A DNA stretch of 45,776 bases. Origin: JAKOWB01 sp038363005 (lineage in GTDB: Bacteria > Pseudomonadota > Alphaproteobacteria > Kiloniellales > JACOMY01). The stretch covers positions 1 through 45,776 of the forward strand of contig JBBQBI010000031.1 of NCBI GenBank assembly GCA_038363005.1, written 5' to 3'. The position numbers and the translations under genes are program-made. Every line of letters starts with the position of its first letter. Positions within the stretch are counted from its first letter, which is position 1. A model generated the notes under the pieces. The model saw nothing but the letters and a program-made list of their open reading frames with translations, was not told the DNA's origin and did no database searches. This document shows positions 6,532-13,783 of this stretch, one piece after another.

Positions 6532-6744
6532 TCAGTAGTGGACGCGAGGCACCGCCGCCGGGGGAACCCTTTCGTCGGAGTCCTGGGACTGGTCCAACAG
6601 TGATTCGCGTGGCGTTCGACCGGGAATTTCCTGTGGCGTGCGGCCCGGGGGTATCTCGTCGGGCGTCGGCATCGGCTGCGGCGAATCCGGTTCCGGGGTC
6701 GGCGGGCGCGGCGTCGCGCGGGCAAGGGCTAACAGTGTCAGCAT
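6532..6744 (-). CDS. Small proline-rich protein, EcfG-controlled
   Basis: This 70-aa protein is very rich in proline and acidic residues, with phased repeats of the type TP-E-P and PPGRTPQEIPGRTP. It begins with a short hydrophobic stretch, MLTLLALARA. Such short proline-rich proteins occur in many Proteobacteria without an assigned function. The case for a real gene is strong. AGGAGG (6758-6753) lies 8 bases before the ATG, and a perfect EcfG promoter lies at 6797-6773. The reading frame is free of the usual shadow-ORF arginine bias. The hydrophobic start is too short for a convincing signal peptide. Confidence 0.65.
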   Translation of the reverse strand: MLTLLALARATPRPPTPEPDSPQPMPTPDEIPPGRTPQEIPGRTPRESLLDQSQDSDERVPPAAVPRVHY

Positions 6745-6770
6745 TTCGGGCGCCTCCTGCTTTAGACACG

Positions 6771-6811
6771 AAAACGTTGGCGCGCGGCCATCGTTCCCGG
6801 CCGCGCGCCAA
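6771..6811 (-). terminator. Terminator of the DUF3309 gene, overlapping the next promoter
   Basis: A perfect 13-bp stem (6811-6799 with 6789-6777) and a 9-base loop are followed on the minus strand by CGTTTT. It lies 29 bases past the DUF3309 stop codon and reads in the same direction. The next gene's promoter is embedded in it. Confidence 0.7.
6773..6797 (-). promoter_or_regulatory. EcfG-type promoter of the proline-rich gene, inside a terminator hairpin
   Basis: On the minus strand GGAAC (6797-6793), 16 bases and CGTT (6776-6773) match the consensus exactly. The -35 element lies in the loop and the spacer in one arm of the hairpin at 6777-6811. The -10 element coincides with that hairpin's T-tract. 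Confidence 0.75.
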
Positions 6812-6840
6812 TGTCGTCGCAGGTCTACGCCGGCCGGTCG

Positions 6841-6996
6841 CTAGATGCGTCCGGCTACCAGCAGTACGACCAGGATAATCAGGACGATGGAGAGGGCGCC
6901 GGTGGGTGCGTAGCCCCAGCTTCTGCTGTGCGGCCATGCCGGCAGCACGCCGATCAGCAGCAGGACGACGACGACGATGAGAATGGTGCTGAGCAT
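6841..6996 (-). CDS. DUF3309 family small membrane protein
   Basis: This 51-aa protein consists almost only of two membrane helices (about 3-18 and 33-49) joined by the conserved turn LPAWPHSRSWGYAPTGALS. It ends LVAGRI, the standard DUF3309 layout. The function is unknown; members are common in Alphaproteobacteria near stress genes. The ATG at 6996 is preceded by GGGAG. Longer versions of this frame, reaching 7497, run antisense through the PRC-barrel gene and are not credible. A perfect EcfG promoter at 7063-7039 drives it, divergent from the PRC-barrel gene. Confidence 0.88.
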   Translation of the reverse strand: MLSTILIVVVVLLLIGVLPAWPHSRSWGYAPTGALSIVLIILVVLLVAGRI

Positions 6997-7038
6997 GGGA
7001 AGCTGTCTCCCGATCTTCCGTTCCGTTGCTTGCACGAC

Positions 7039-7063
7039 AACGCCTCGGACCAGCGTCTGTTCC
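7039..7063 (-). promoter_or_regulatory. EcfG-type promoter of the DUF3309 gene
   Basis: On the minus strand GGAAC (7063-7059), 16 bases and CGTT (7042-7039) match the consensus exactly. The leader to the ATG at 6996 is about 37 bases. Confidence 0.75.
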
Positions 7064-7087
7064 AGAAAATCTTTGTCCCGGCTTTCC

Positions 7088-7112
7088 GGAACCAGCGGCT
7101 GTGCGATGCATT
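7088..7112 (+). promoter_or_regulatory. EcfG-like promoter of the PRC-barrel operon
   Basis: GGAAC (7088-7092), 16 bases and CATT (7109-7112) match with one mismatch. It is divergent from the DUF3309 promoter, with 24 bases between the two -35 elements. The leader to the ATG at 7175 is about 57 bases. Confidence 0.55.
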
Positions 7113-7174
7113 TCCAGGGGTATCGCAGCGGCATCAAGCCGCCGCCCCACGAAAGCCTTGGAGGCCAGCAAGAA

Positions 7175-8023
7175 ATGAGAAAGACACTCCTGATCGGCAC
7201 CGCCCTCGTCGCCCTCTCCGGGGCCCCGATGCTGGCGACTGCCAGCTTCGCCGCCGACACCACCAATACCGCCACCACGCAGATGCAGACCCAGGTCGAC
7301 GCACAGACTCTGATCGGCATGGATGCGGTGAATGCCGAGGGTGAGAACATCGGCGAAGTGGAGAACGTGGTGATCGATGCCGACGGCAGGGTGCGCCATG
7401 TCATTGTCGGCGTCGGCGGATTCCTCGGGATCGGCGAGAAGGACGTTGCCGTTGCCTGGACCGACCTGGTGGTCGCGCCTGATGGCGGCAGCGTCACCGT
7501 GCCCTTTACGAAGGACCAGCTCGCCGCTTTGCCGGCGCATGTTTATCCCGACAGTGTTGGGCGCGGCACGGTCTACACCTTTGACGACGACGTGAAGGTG
7601 AACGGCTACCTCGCCAGCGAGCGGCAGGCGACGGCCGAGGCCGCGCAGCAGACCGGTGAAGCCGTCGCGGAGACGGCGGCTGGGGTCACCACCAACGCCG
7701 CGGTCAGCGCCACGGCGCAGAACGGCACTATCATGGTCGCTAACGCGGCGCGCATTCAGGCCAGCGACCTGCTGGGCGCGGATGTGCAGACCGCTAACGG
7801 TGAAAGCGTTGGCGACATCGACGAGATCTGGCTCGACGCCAACGGCCAGGTGGCCGGTGTGGTGGTCGATGTCGGTGGCTACCTCGGCATCGGCGCCGAT
7901 CCGGTACTGCTGGCCTGGAGCGACCTGCAGATTCGCCAGGACGGCGACGACGTGATGGCCGTGACGCAGCTCTCGCGCGACCAGCTCGAGGGACTGACCA
8001 GCATCCAGAAGTCCAGCAACTGA
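7175..8023 (+). CDS. Secreted protein with two PRC-barrel domains
   Basis: This 282-aa exported protein has a signal peptide (MRKTLLIGTALVALSGAPML then ATASFAAD, cleavage near 27). Two PRC-barrel domains follow at about 45-115 and 185-260. They share the pattern NAEGENIGEVENVVIDADGR then GVGGFLGIGEKDVAV, matched in the second by NGESVGDIDEIWLDANGQ and GVGGYLGIG-like residues. PRC-barrels are small beta domains found in photosynthetic reaction-centre H subunits, RimM and many stress-linked periplasmic proteins. Here they probably act in the periplasm or envelope, but the ligand is unknown. An Ala- and Thr-rich linker separates the domains. The start at 7175 follows GGAGG and gives a proper signal peptide; the frame's upstream extension does not. 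It is followed after 38 bases by a second PRC-barrel gene. Confidence 0.88.
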   Translation: MRKTLLIGTALVALSGAPMLATASFAADTTNTATTQMQTQVDAQTLIGMDAVNAEGENIGEVENVVIDADGRVRHVIVGVGGFLGIGEKDVAVAWTDLVVAPDGGSVTVPFTKDQLAALPAHVYPDSVGRGTVYTFDDDVKVNGYLASERQATAEAAQQTGEAVAETAAGVTTNAAVSATAQNGTIMVANAARIQASDLLGADVQTANGESVGDIDEIWLDANGQVAGVVVDVGGYLGIGADPVLLAWSDLQIRQDGDDVMAVTQLSRDQLEGLTSIQKSSN

Positions 8024-8061
8024 ACCACTGGCATCGCCAGAAACAACAGGAGAACAGATAG

Positions 8062-8451
8062 ATGCAAACGCAAACAACGCAGAATGGCACGACGCCGCCG
8101 GCCACCGGCCACCTGATCGCCGCTGATCGGGTCGAGGGAACGTCGGTGTACAACCGCGCGGGCGAGAGCCTCGGTTCGGTCGACGACATCATGATCGACA
8201 AGATCACCGGCAAGGTAGCCTATGCGGTCATGTCCTTCGGCGGCTTCCTGGGCATGGGCGAGCGGCATCATCCGCTGCCCTGGGGTGTCCTGACCTATGA
8301 CACCAACCTGGGTGGCTATGTGGTCGACCTGGACAAGGAGACCCTGCAGAAGGCCCCGAGCTACGCCAAGGACGAGCGCTATGACTTCGAGCAGCGTCAG
8401 GCAGCGCAGAAGCTGCACGACTACTATCGGATTCCGCCCTACTGGGTGTAA
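8062..8451 (+). CDS. Cytoplasmic PRC-barrel protein
   Basis: This 129-aa protein has a single PRC-barrel at about 17-90, recognised by VEGTSVYNRAGESLGSVDDI then MIDKITGKVAYAVMSFGGFL and GMGERHHPLPWGVL. The tail LHDYYRIPPYWV is typical of a common alphaproteobacterial subgroup. There is no signal peptide, unlike its upstream neighbour. Its function is unknown. AGGAG lies upstream of the ATG, and the 38-base gap to the preceding gene implies one operon under the EcfG-like promoter at 7088. A strong terminator follows. Confidence 0.88.
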   Translation: MQTQTTQNGTTPPATGHLIAADRVEGTSVYNRAGESLGSVDDIMIDKITGKVAYAVMSFGGFLGMGERHHPLPWGVLTYDTNLGGYVVDLDKETLQKAPSYAKDERYDFEQRQAAQKLHDYYRIPPYWV

Positions 8452-8475
8452 TCGCGAATGCTTAGTTTAAGGTCG

Positions 8476-8504
8476 GGGGCCGCGCCGCAAGGCGCGGCCC
8501 CTTT
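8476..8504 (+). terminator. Intrinsic terminator after the PRC-barrel operon
   Basis: A perfect 11-bp GC-rich stem (GGGGCCGCGCC and complement) with a GCAA tetraloop is followed by TTT. It closes the stress-gene block. Confidence 0.85.
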
Positions 8505-8563
8505 CCCATGGGGCTTGCGCGCTGTCGCCGCGGGGGACATGAATTGTCGGCGCAGGACGAACA

Positions 8564-9865
8564 GTGGCTGGACGGATACGTATGAAGCTGGCACGGGGCG
8601 ACAGCCGAATCTACGAGAAGATCCTGGCCCACATGCGCGACGGCGTGGTCACCATCGATCTGCAAGGCCGCATCATCACCTTCAACGAGGCTGCCGGGCA
8701 GATCCTGGGCCAGGACCCCTGGGCCGCCGTGGGACAGCCCTACGCCGAAATTTTCCTGGGCGAAGAGGCCTTCGATGCTTTCAACGAGGTGGTGCTGAAG
8801 GCGATCTACGAGGCGGAGACGACGCACAGCCAGGAAGTCACCATCCAGCGCGGCGACCAGCGGGCCGACCTCTACGTCAGCTCCAGCTTTCTCAAGCTGG
8901 GCGATCACGCCGGCGACGACCGCTCCGGCGTGATTGTCGTCTTCACCGACGTCTCCGAACAGCGCAAGCGGCGCAAGATCAAGCGGCTGTTCGGCGAGTA
9001 CGTCGATCCGCGCATCGTCGACCAGATTCTGGCGCGCGCCGGCGGCGTGGAGGAGAAGGGGCGGCGCGAGGTGATGACCGTCGCCTTCACCGACATGCGC
9101 AACTTCACCGGCTGGAGCGAGGCGCTGTCACCGGACGCGCTGATCGCCATGCTCAACCGCTTCCTCGGCGAGATGACGCAGCCGATATCGGCGGCTGGCG
9201 GCATCACCGACAAGTTCATCGGCGACGCCATCATGGCCTGCTGGGGGCCACCCTACAGCGAGGCCGGCCGCCATGCCGCCGATGCCTGCCACGCCATGCT
9301 GGAGCAACGCCGGCGCCTGCCGCAGCTCCGCACGGCGCTGGCGGTCATGGGCTTCGACTTCGCCTCCCGCATCGATGCCGCCGCCGGCGTCGCCACCGGC
9401 GAGGTGGTGGCGGGTGACATCGGCGTCGAGGGCAGCCGCAACTTCACGGTGATCGGCAACACCGTCAATGTCGCCGCCCGCCTGCAGGGCGCCGCCAAGG
9501 TCTATGGCGCCCCCATCGTGGTGTCGGAAGCCACTGCCGCCGCGGCCGGCGCCGCCTTCGTTTTCCGTGAACTCGACATGCTGCGGCTGAAGGGCAAGCA
9601 GACGCCGGAGCGGATCTTCGCTCTGCTGGAGGAACCCGCCGCCGTGTCGGCGGCTCAGCGCCGCCTGATTGAGCGCTACGATGCCGCCCTGGCGCCCTAT
9701 CGTGCCGGCGACTGGGGCGCCGCCGAGAGCAGCTTTGCCGCCTGCCTGGAGCTGCAGCCGGAAGACCGCGCCGCCACGGTGATGCGGCGGCGCTGCCAGG
9801 CCCTGGCGCAGAATCCGCCGGCCGCATGGGACGGCATCTGGGGCGCGGCCGAAGAGCAGGGCTGA
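8564..9865 (+). CDS. PAS-domain class III (IIIb-like) adenylate/guanylate cyclase
   Basis: This is a soluble nucleotide cyclase of 433 aa. A PAS domain at about 15-135 (MRDGVVTIDLQGRIITFNEA) is linked by a short coiled region (EQRKRRKIKRLFGEYVDPRI) to the cyclase domain at about 165-345. Metal-binding D177 (AFTDMRNFTGW) and D221 (KFIGDAIMACWG) are present, as are transition-state residues N302 and R306 (GNTVNVAARL). The base-selecting positions are K217 and T295. The Lys/Thr pair is the class IIIb pattern, and several IIIb enzymes respond to bicarbonate. The C-terminal 75 residues look like a TPR-type helix pair. The GTG at 8564 has AGGA upstream; the ATG at 8582 is an alternative. It converges with the SpoIIE phosphatase, with 9 bases between stop codons, so a functional link to that cluster is only suggested. 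Confidence 0.9.
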   Translation: MAGRIRMKLARGDSRIYEKILAHMRDGVVTIDLQGRIITFNEAAGQILGQDPWAAVGQPYAEIFLGEEAFDAFNEVVLKAIYEAETTHSQEVTIQRGDQRADLYVSSSFLKLGDHAGDDRSGVIVVFTDVSEQRKRRKIKRLFGEYVDPRIVDQILARAGGVEEKGRREVMTVAFTDMRNFTGWSEALSPDALIAMLNRFLGEMTQPISAAGGITDKFIGDAIMACWGPPYSEAGRHAADACHAMLEQRRRLPQLRTALAVMGFDFASRIDAAAGVATGEVVAGDIGVEGSRNFTVIGNTVNVAARLQGAAKVYGAPIVVSEATAAAAGAAFVFRELDMLRLKGKQTPERIFALLEEPAAVSAAQRRLIERYDAALAPYRAGDWGAAESSFAACLELQPEDRAATVMRRRCQALAQNPPAAWDGIWGAAEEQG

Positions 9866-9874
9866 GCCGGCGCT

Positions 9875-11956
9875 TTAGTTCGCCAATTTCAGCAGCTTCA
9901 GCACCACGCAGGTGACATCGTCGGTCTGCGGATGGCCGCGCTCGAAGGCGTGTACCGCTTCGACCAGGGCGCCGGCCGCGGTGGCCGGGCCGGCGGCCAC
10001 CGGGGCGTTGGACCAGGCGGCCGCCAGGCGGTCGTCGCCATAGAGCTCGCCTTCGGGATTGAAGGCCTCGGTGATGCCGTCGGTATAGAGCAGCAGCGCA
10101 TCGCCAGGTTGCATCTGCGCCGTGCGCTCGTGATAGGCAGCGTCCTCGACCACGGCCAGCGCCACGTCGCCGGTGGTGGGCAAGGCGATGACGCGGCCGT
10201 CGCTGTGCCGCAGCAGGGCCGGGTTGTGCCCGGCGCAGGCATAGCTGAAGCGGCCATTGCGTAGGTCCAGCACGCCATAGAGCAGCGTGACGAACATCAT
10301 CTGGTCGTTCTCCGCTGCCAGGAAGGCGTTGAGCCGCTCCAAACAGGCGGCCGGCGAGGGGGTGAACAGCGTGGTGGCCTTCAGCAGGGTACGGGTGATG
10401 GCCATGAAGAGCGCCGCCGGCACCCCCTTGCCCGAGACGTCGGCGACCACGACAGCCAGCCGCGTGTCGTCGAGGAAGAAGAAGTCATAGAAGTCGCCGC
10501 CGACCTCCTTGGCCGGCAGCATGATGCCGTGCACGTCGACGTCGTCGCGCGGCGGCAGCGGTCGCGGCAGGATCGAGTACTGCAGCTGCTTGGCAATCTC
10601 CAGCTCCTGCTGCAGGCCCGCCAGCTTGGCGCGGGTGACGATGGCCTCGCGCAGTTCGGCCACCAGTTCAGTCAGGCGATGGTGCTGGTCGGCGATGCGC
10701 GCCGACATGCGCTGCAGCAGGGCGGCCAGCATGCCGAGCTGCTCGTCCTGCTGCTCGACCTCGCTGGCCACCGCGCCGGCGCTTTCGATCTTGCGCTGCA
10801 CGATCTCCTTCAGGTCTTCCATCACCTGGGCGCGACCATCGTCCTCCAAAGTCTGCGCCAGGCGTTCCATCTGCCGGCGGATCAGGCGTTCCTGCCGCGA
10901 TCGCAGCCGCGCCTGGTGCTGCCGGTGCTCTTCCAGCTGCACGGCGTTGCGGCGGAACACCGCCACCGCGTCGGCGATGCGGCGGATCTCGCCCGACCCG
11001 GACTCTTCCAGCCTGACCTTGGTGTTGCCCTGCGACAGGGCGCGCAGCACGGAGATCGCTCCCTCCAACGGGCGGAAGCCGCGCTTCAGGTAGAGGTAGA
11101 GCCCGGTCAGGATCGCCAGCACGAGGCCGCCGACCAACAGCAGCGCGGTGGAGGCCAGGTCGCGCATCGCCGCCAGGCTCTGTGTCGAGTCGCGCAGCGT
11201 CACCAGCGTGCCGGCGGTGCCACCGGAGAAGTCCGGTATCGGTACGCCGGTCACGGAATAGAGCCGGCCCTCGCCCTCGGCGACACCGAAGCTGGGTTCA
11301 CGCGGCGGCACCTCGGGATTGTTGGCCAGCTGCCAGACCCCATCGTCGGTGGCGCGCACCAGCCGGCCGCGCAGGCTGATCAGGTAGCTGGGTGCGCCGA
11401 AGGCGGCGCTGAAGCGGCGCAGCACCTTGATGGCGTCGATCGCCAGGATGGCCACGGCGGTGGTGCGGCCCTGCGCCACGATCGGCAGGGCGACCAGGAT
11501 GACATAGCGGTCGGGGCGGTCCTGCCGCACGCCGGCGATGCTGCCACCGTCGGCCATCAGGCGGTCGAGCGAACCGGCGTCGAGCATCGGCCGTTCCTCG
11601 GCCCGCGGCTCGCTCGAATAGAGCAGCAGGCCGTCTGGCTGCACCAGCTGGATCAGATCGGCCTGGTCGCTGGCGACCAGCGCACCGGCCACGCGCTGCG
11701 CGGCGATACGCAGGGCCGTGGCACCCAGGGCATTGGCGAACTCCGGCGCCGCGACCAGGGCCTCGCCAGCGTCCTGCAGTTCGGCGGCCTGCTCCTCGAC
11801 CAGCTGGGCCCAGAGCGACAGCTGGCCGGCGATGGCCACCTCGGCGAAGCGTTCATCCATCAGCTGCTCGCGCCGCGAGCCCGCGAACACCAGCAGCGCG
11901 ACGACCACCAGGAAGGCAAGCGACAGGATCAGGGTCAGGCGGGTGCGCAGCAACAT
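9875..11956 (-). CDS. Membrane SpoIIE/RsbU-type PP2C phosphatase with extracytoplasmic sensor and HAMP
   Basis: This 693-aa Ser/Thr phosphatase probably dephosphorylates the STAS protein encoded at 20235. An N-terminal helix (8-25) is followed by a roughly 230-residue extracytoplasmic sensor (LIQLVQPDGLLLYSSEPRAE and later ILVALPIVAQGRTTAV). A second helix lies at about 268-290, then a HAMP domain and a long coiled coil (about 330-450). The PP2C domain fills about 455-690. Key metal-site motifs are EVGGDFYDFFFLDD, VVADVSGKGVPAALFMA, LLLYTDGITEAFNPEG and QTDDVTCVVLKL, so all the expected aspartates are present. It is the last gene of a minus-strand set and begins 3 bases after the 607-aa sensor-MFS gene. 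The family pairs with STAS and RsbW-type proteins in partner switches, and both occur at the far end of this cluster. Confidence 0.92.
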   Translation of the reverse strand: MLLRTRLTLILSLAFLVVVALLVFAGSRREQLMDERFAEVAIAGQLSLWAQLVEEQAAELQDAGEALVAAPEFANALGATALRIAAQRVAGALVASDQADLIQLVQPDGLLLYSSEPRAEERPMLDAGSLDRLMADGGSIAGVRQDRPDRYVILVALPIVAQGRTTAVAILAIDAIKVLRRFSAAFGAPSYLISLRGRLVRATDDGVWQLANNPEVPPREPSFGVAEGEGRLYSVTGVPIPDFSGGTAGTLVTLRDSTQSLAAMRDLASTALLLVGGLVLAILTGLYLYLKRGFRPLEGAISVLRALSQGNTKVRLEESGSGEIRRIADAVAVFRRNAVQLEEHRQHQARLRSRQERLIRRQMERLAQTLEDDGRAQVMEDLKEIVQRKIESAGAVASEVEQQDEQLGMLAALLQRMSARIADQHHRLTELVAELREAIVTRAKLAGLQQELEIAKQLQYSILPRPLPPRDDVDVHGIMLPAKEVGGDFYDFFFLDDTRLAVVVADVSGKGVPAALFMAITRTLLKATTLFTPSPAACLERLNAFLAAENDQMMFVTLLYGVLDLRNGRFSYACAGHNPALLRHSDGRVIALPTTGDVALAVVEDAAYHERTAQMQPGDALLLYTDGITEAFNPEGELYGDDRLAAAWSNAPVAAGPATAAGALVEAVHAFERGHPQTDDVTCVVLKLLKLAN

Positions 11957-11959
11957 GGC

Positions 11960-13783
11960 TCAGCGCCTCTGGCCGGTTTGCGGTAGCAGCAGGAGCACGG
12001 CCGCCGCCAGGCCGATTCCCGTCAGGGCGGCACCGGCCGGTAGGGCCAGCCCCCTCTCCAGCGCCGCGACAGCCGGTCCGGCGCCTTGCCCGACCAGCAG
12101 CGCCAGCGCCGCGGCCGGCGTGGCGATGCGCGCGCCGCGCCACAGGAAGCCCAGGCCCAGACCGGCGGTCAGCGCGCCGCCGATCAGCAGGGGCAGGTCG
12201 CTGCCCAACAGTCCCAGTGCCGGTCCGGCCGCCGCCAGCAACACGGCCGCGGCCGCCGGTAGGCCCCGGCGCGGCAAGGCGGCCAGCGCGGCGGCAACGC
12301 CGGCGACGGTCAGCAGCAGGGCCATCAGTGCATAGTCGTAGCGCAGCGGAAAGGCCGCCAGCTCGCCGAACAGCCAGCCGTTGACAACCAGGGCCGCGAC
12401 GCCCAGCGCCACCGCCGGACGACGACCGATCGCCGGGCCGTTCCACGGCGCCTGCGCGGTGCTTCGCCTGGTCAGGGCGAGGCCCAATCCCAGCAGCAGC
12501 AGCGCCCCGCCCAGGGTGACGTAGGCCAGGCGGCGGCCCAGCAGCTCGCCCAGAAGGCTGCCCAGCGGCGGCCCGCAGCCGAGTATTGCCACCAAGCTGG
12601 CCAGCCCAAGCCAGGGGCGCCGCAAGCGAACGCCGGCGGACAGGGCCAGGGTGCCGGCGCCAAGCGTCAGGGACAGGGCAGCGACGGCGCGGCTGACCAG
12701 GAACAGCCCACCGCTGTACTGCCATTCCACGGACAGCGTGGCGAGGCCGCAGATCGCCAGGGCAAAGCCGCTCAGCACCGGACCGCCGCGCAGCCGCCAG
12801 GCCAGGACCAGGCCGAACGCCCCGGCCGCCGCCTGTGCCAGGAACACCAGGGCTACGCGCCCAGGCTCCGCGGCGGCGCCGGGCGCGCGGTCGGCGGCGA
12901 AGCCGCCCACCAGGGGCCGCACCGCCTCGCCCAGCAGCAGCGCCGCCACCAGCCACCAGCCTGACCAGCTCTGCACCCGCCTGGAGCGATCGCCGCCGAC
13001 GAAGCTGTAGGTCGAGGACAGCAGATCCAGCGCCCCCTCCAGGCGCGGCTGCGCCGCGTGGTCCAGGTCGACGGCGGTGATCTCGCGTGCCGCCACCAGC
13101 AGCTGCCGATGCCCGTGCCGCAGCGGCACGATCACCCGTGTGGCCGCCTGTGCCAGCAGCTTCACCGGGCCGCGCCGCTCGTGCGCCGTGAAGTCGCTGA
13201 AGCGGCCACGGCCGATCGCGCGCAGGCTGGCCAGCAGGCGGGCCAGCGGCAGGTCGGTGCCCTCGAGCAGCAGCAGGCGCAACAGCAGCGCGGCCAGCAG
13301 GCCCGCGATGCCGGCCGACGAGAGCAGGATGAGCAGCCGGTCGCGCGCCGCATGGAGCGTCAGGCTGTTGGTCGAGGCCACCTTGATGCCCGCCAGCACC
13401 TGGCCGTCGACGATGACCGGCAGTTCGATTCCTGGATCCTGCTCCGGCAGCGCGCCGCCGATGGCAAGGATTTGGCCTGCGGCGTCCAGCAGAGCGACGC
13501 CTGCCACCTCGTTGTTGGCCGCCACCACGGCCGACAGATAGGGCTCGACGCCATAGAGATCGGCCAGGGGAATGCCGTAGCCCAGGGCACGCCCAACGTC
13601 GCTGGCGACGGTTTCGGCAACCGAGGCGAGCAGCTGTTCAGTGGCGGCCCTGATTTCCCCGGTTCGCTCCTCTTCGATTAGCTGGCGGCCCACCAATCCG
13701 GTGAGCAATATAAGCGCCATGACGATGACGCCGCCCGCCAGCGCCAGACGGTCACTGCGACGGAACTCGCGCCTAGCGTTCAT
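11960..13783 (-). CDS. Sensor-domain protein fused to a divergent MFS-like membrane region
   Basis: This 607-aa membrane protein has a first helix at 14-34 and an extracytoplasmic sensor at about 35-145, with GYGIPLADLYGVEPYLSAVV and VAGVALLDAAGQILAIGG. A helix at about 150-170 and a HAMP-like linker follow, then at least ten hydrophobic segments to the C-terminus. The membrane half looks like a decayed MFS transporter. LVAALLLGEAVRPLVGGFAA matches FLFFFAEEMTRPFLPGFISQ in the paralogue at 15387, and GPPLGSLLGELLGRRLAYVT matches GPPIGGILADRLGDRSTFLV. The basic and acidic residues of MFS motif A are poorly kept, so it may be a sensor rather than a transporter. Its start overlaps the preceding sensor gene by 11 bases, and the phosphatase follows after 3 bases, so the three genes are probably coupled. 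The substrate is unknown. Confidence 0.75.
   Translation of the reverse strand: MNARREFRRSDRLALAGGVIVMALILLTGLVGRQLIEEERTGEIRAATEQLLASVAETVASDVGRALGYGIPLADLYGVEPYLSAVVAANNEVAGVALLDAAGQILAIGGALPEQDPGIELPVIVDGQVLAGIKVASTNSLTLHAARDRLLILLSSAGIAGLLAALLLRLLLLEGTDLPLARLLASLRAIGRGRFSDFTAHERRGPVKLLAQAATRVIVPLRHGHRQLLVAAREITAVDLDHAAQPRLEGALDLLSSTYSFVGGDRSRRVQSWSGWWLVAALLLGEAVRPLVGGFAADRAPGAAAEPGRVALVFLAQAAAGAFGLVLAWRLRGGPVLSGFALAICGLATLSVEWQYSGGLFLVSRAVAALSLTLGAGTLALSAGVRLRRPWLGLASLVAILGCGPPLGSLLGELLGRRLAYVTLGGALLLLGLGLALTRRSTAQAPWNGPAIGRRPAVALGVAALVVNGWLFGELAAFPLRYDYALMALLLTVAGVAAALAALPRRGLPAAAAVLLAAAGPALGLLGSDLPLLIGGALTAGLGLGFLWRGARIATPAAALALLVGQGAGPAVAALERGLALPAGAALTGIGLAAAVLLLLPQTGQRR

Noticed and set aside
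6308..8077. 589-aa minus-strand ORF spanning the CsbD, DUF3309 and PRC-barrel genes
   Set aside because: It runs antisense through well supported genes, has no ribosome binding site or domain, and is typical of third-position GC shadow frames.
10529..11986. 485-aa plus-strand ORF opposite the SpoIIE phosphatase
   Set aside because: It is antisense to a gene with intact PP2C motifs; the translation is low complexity.
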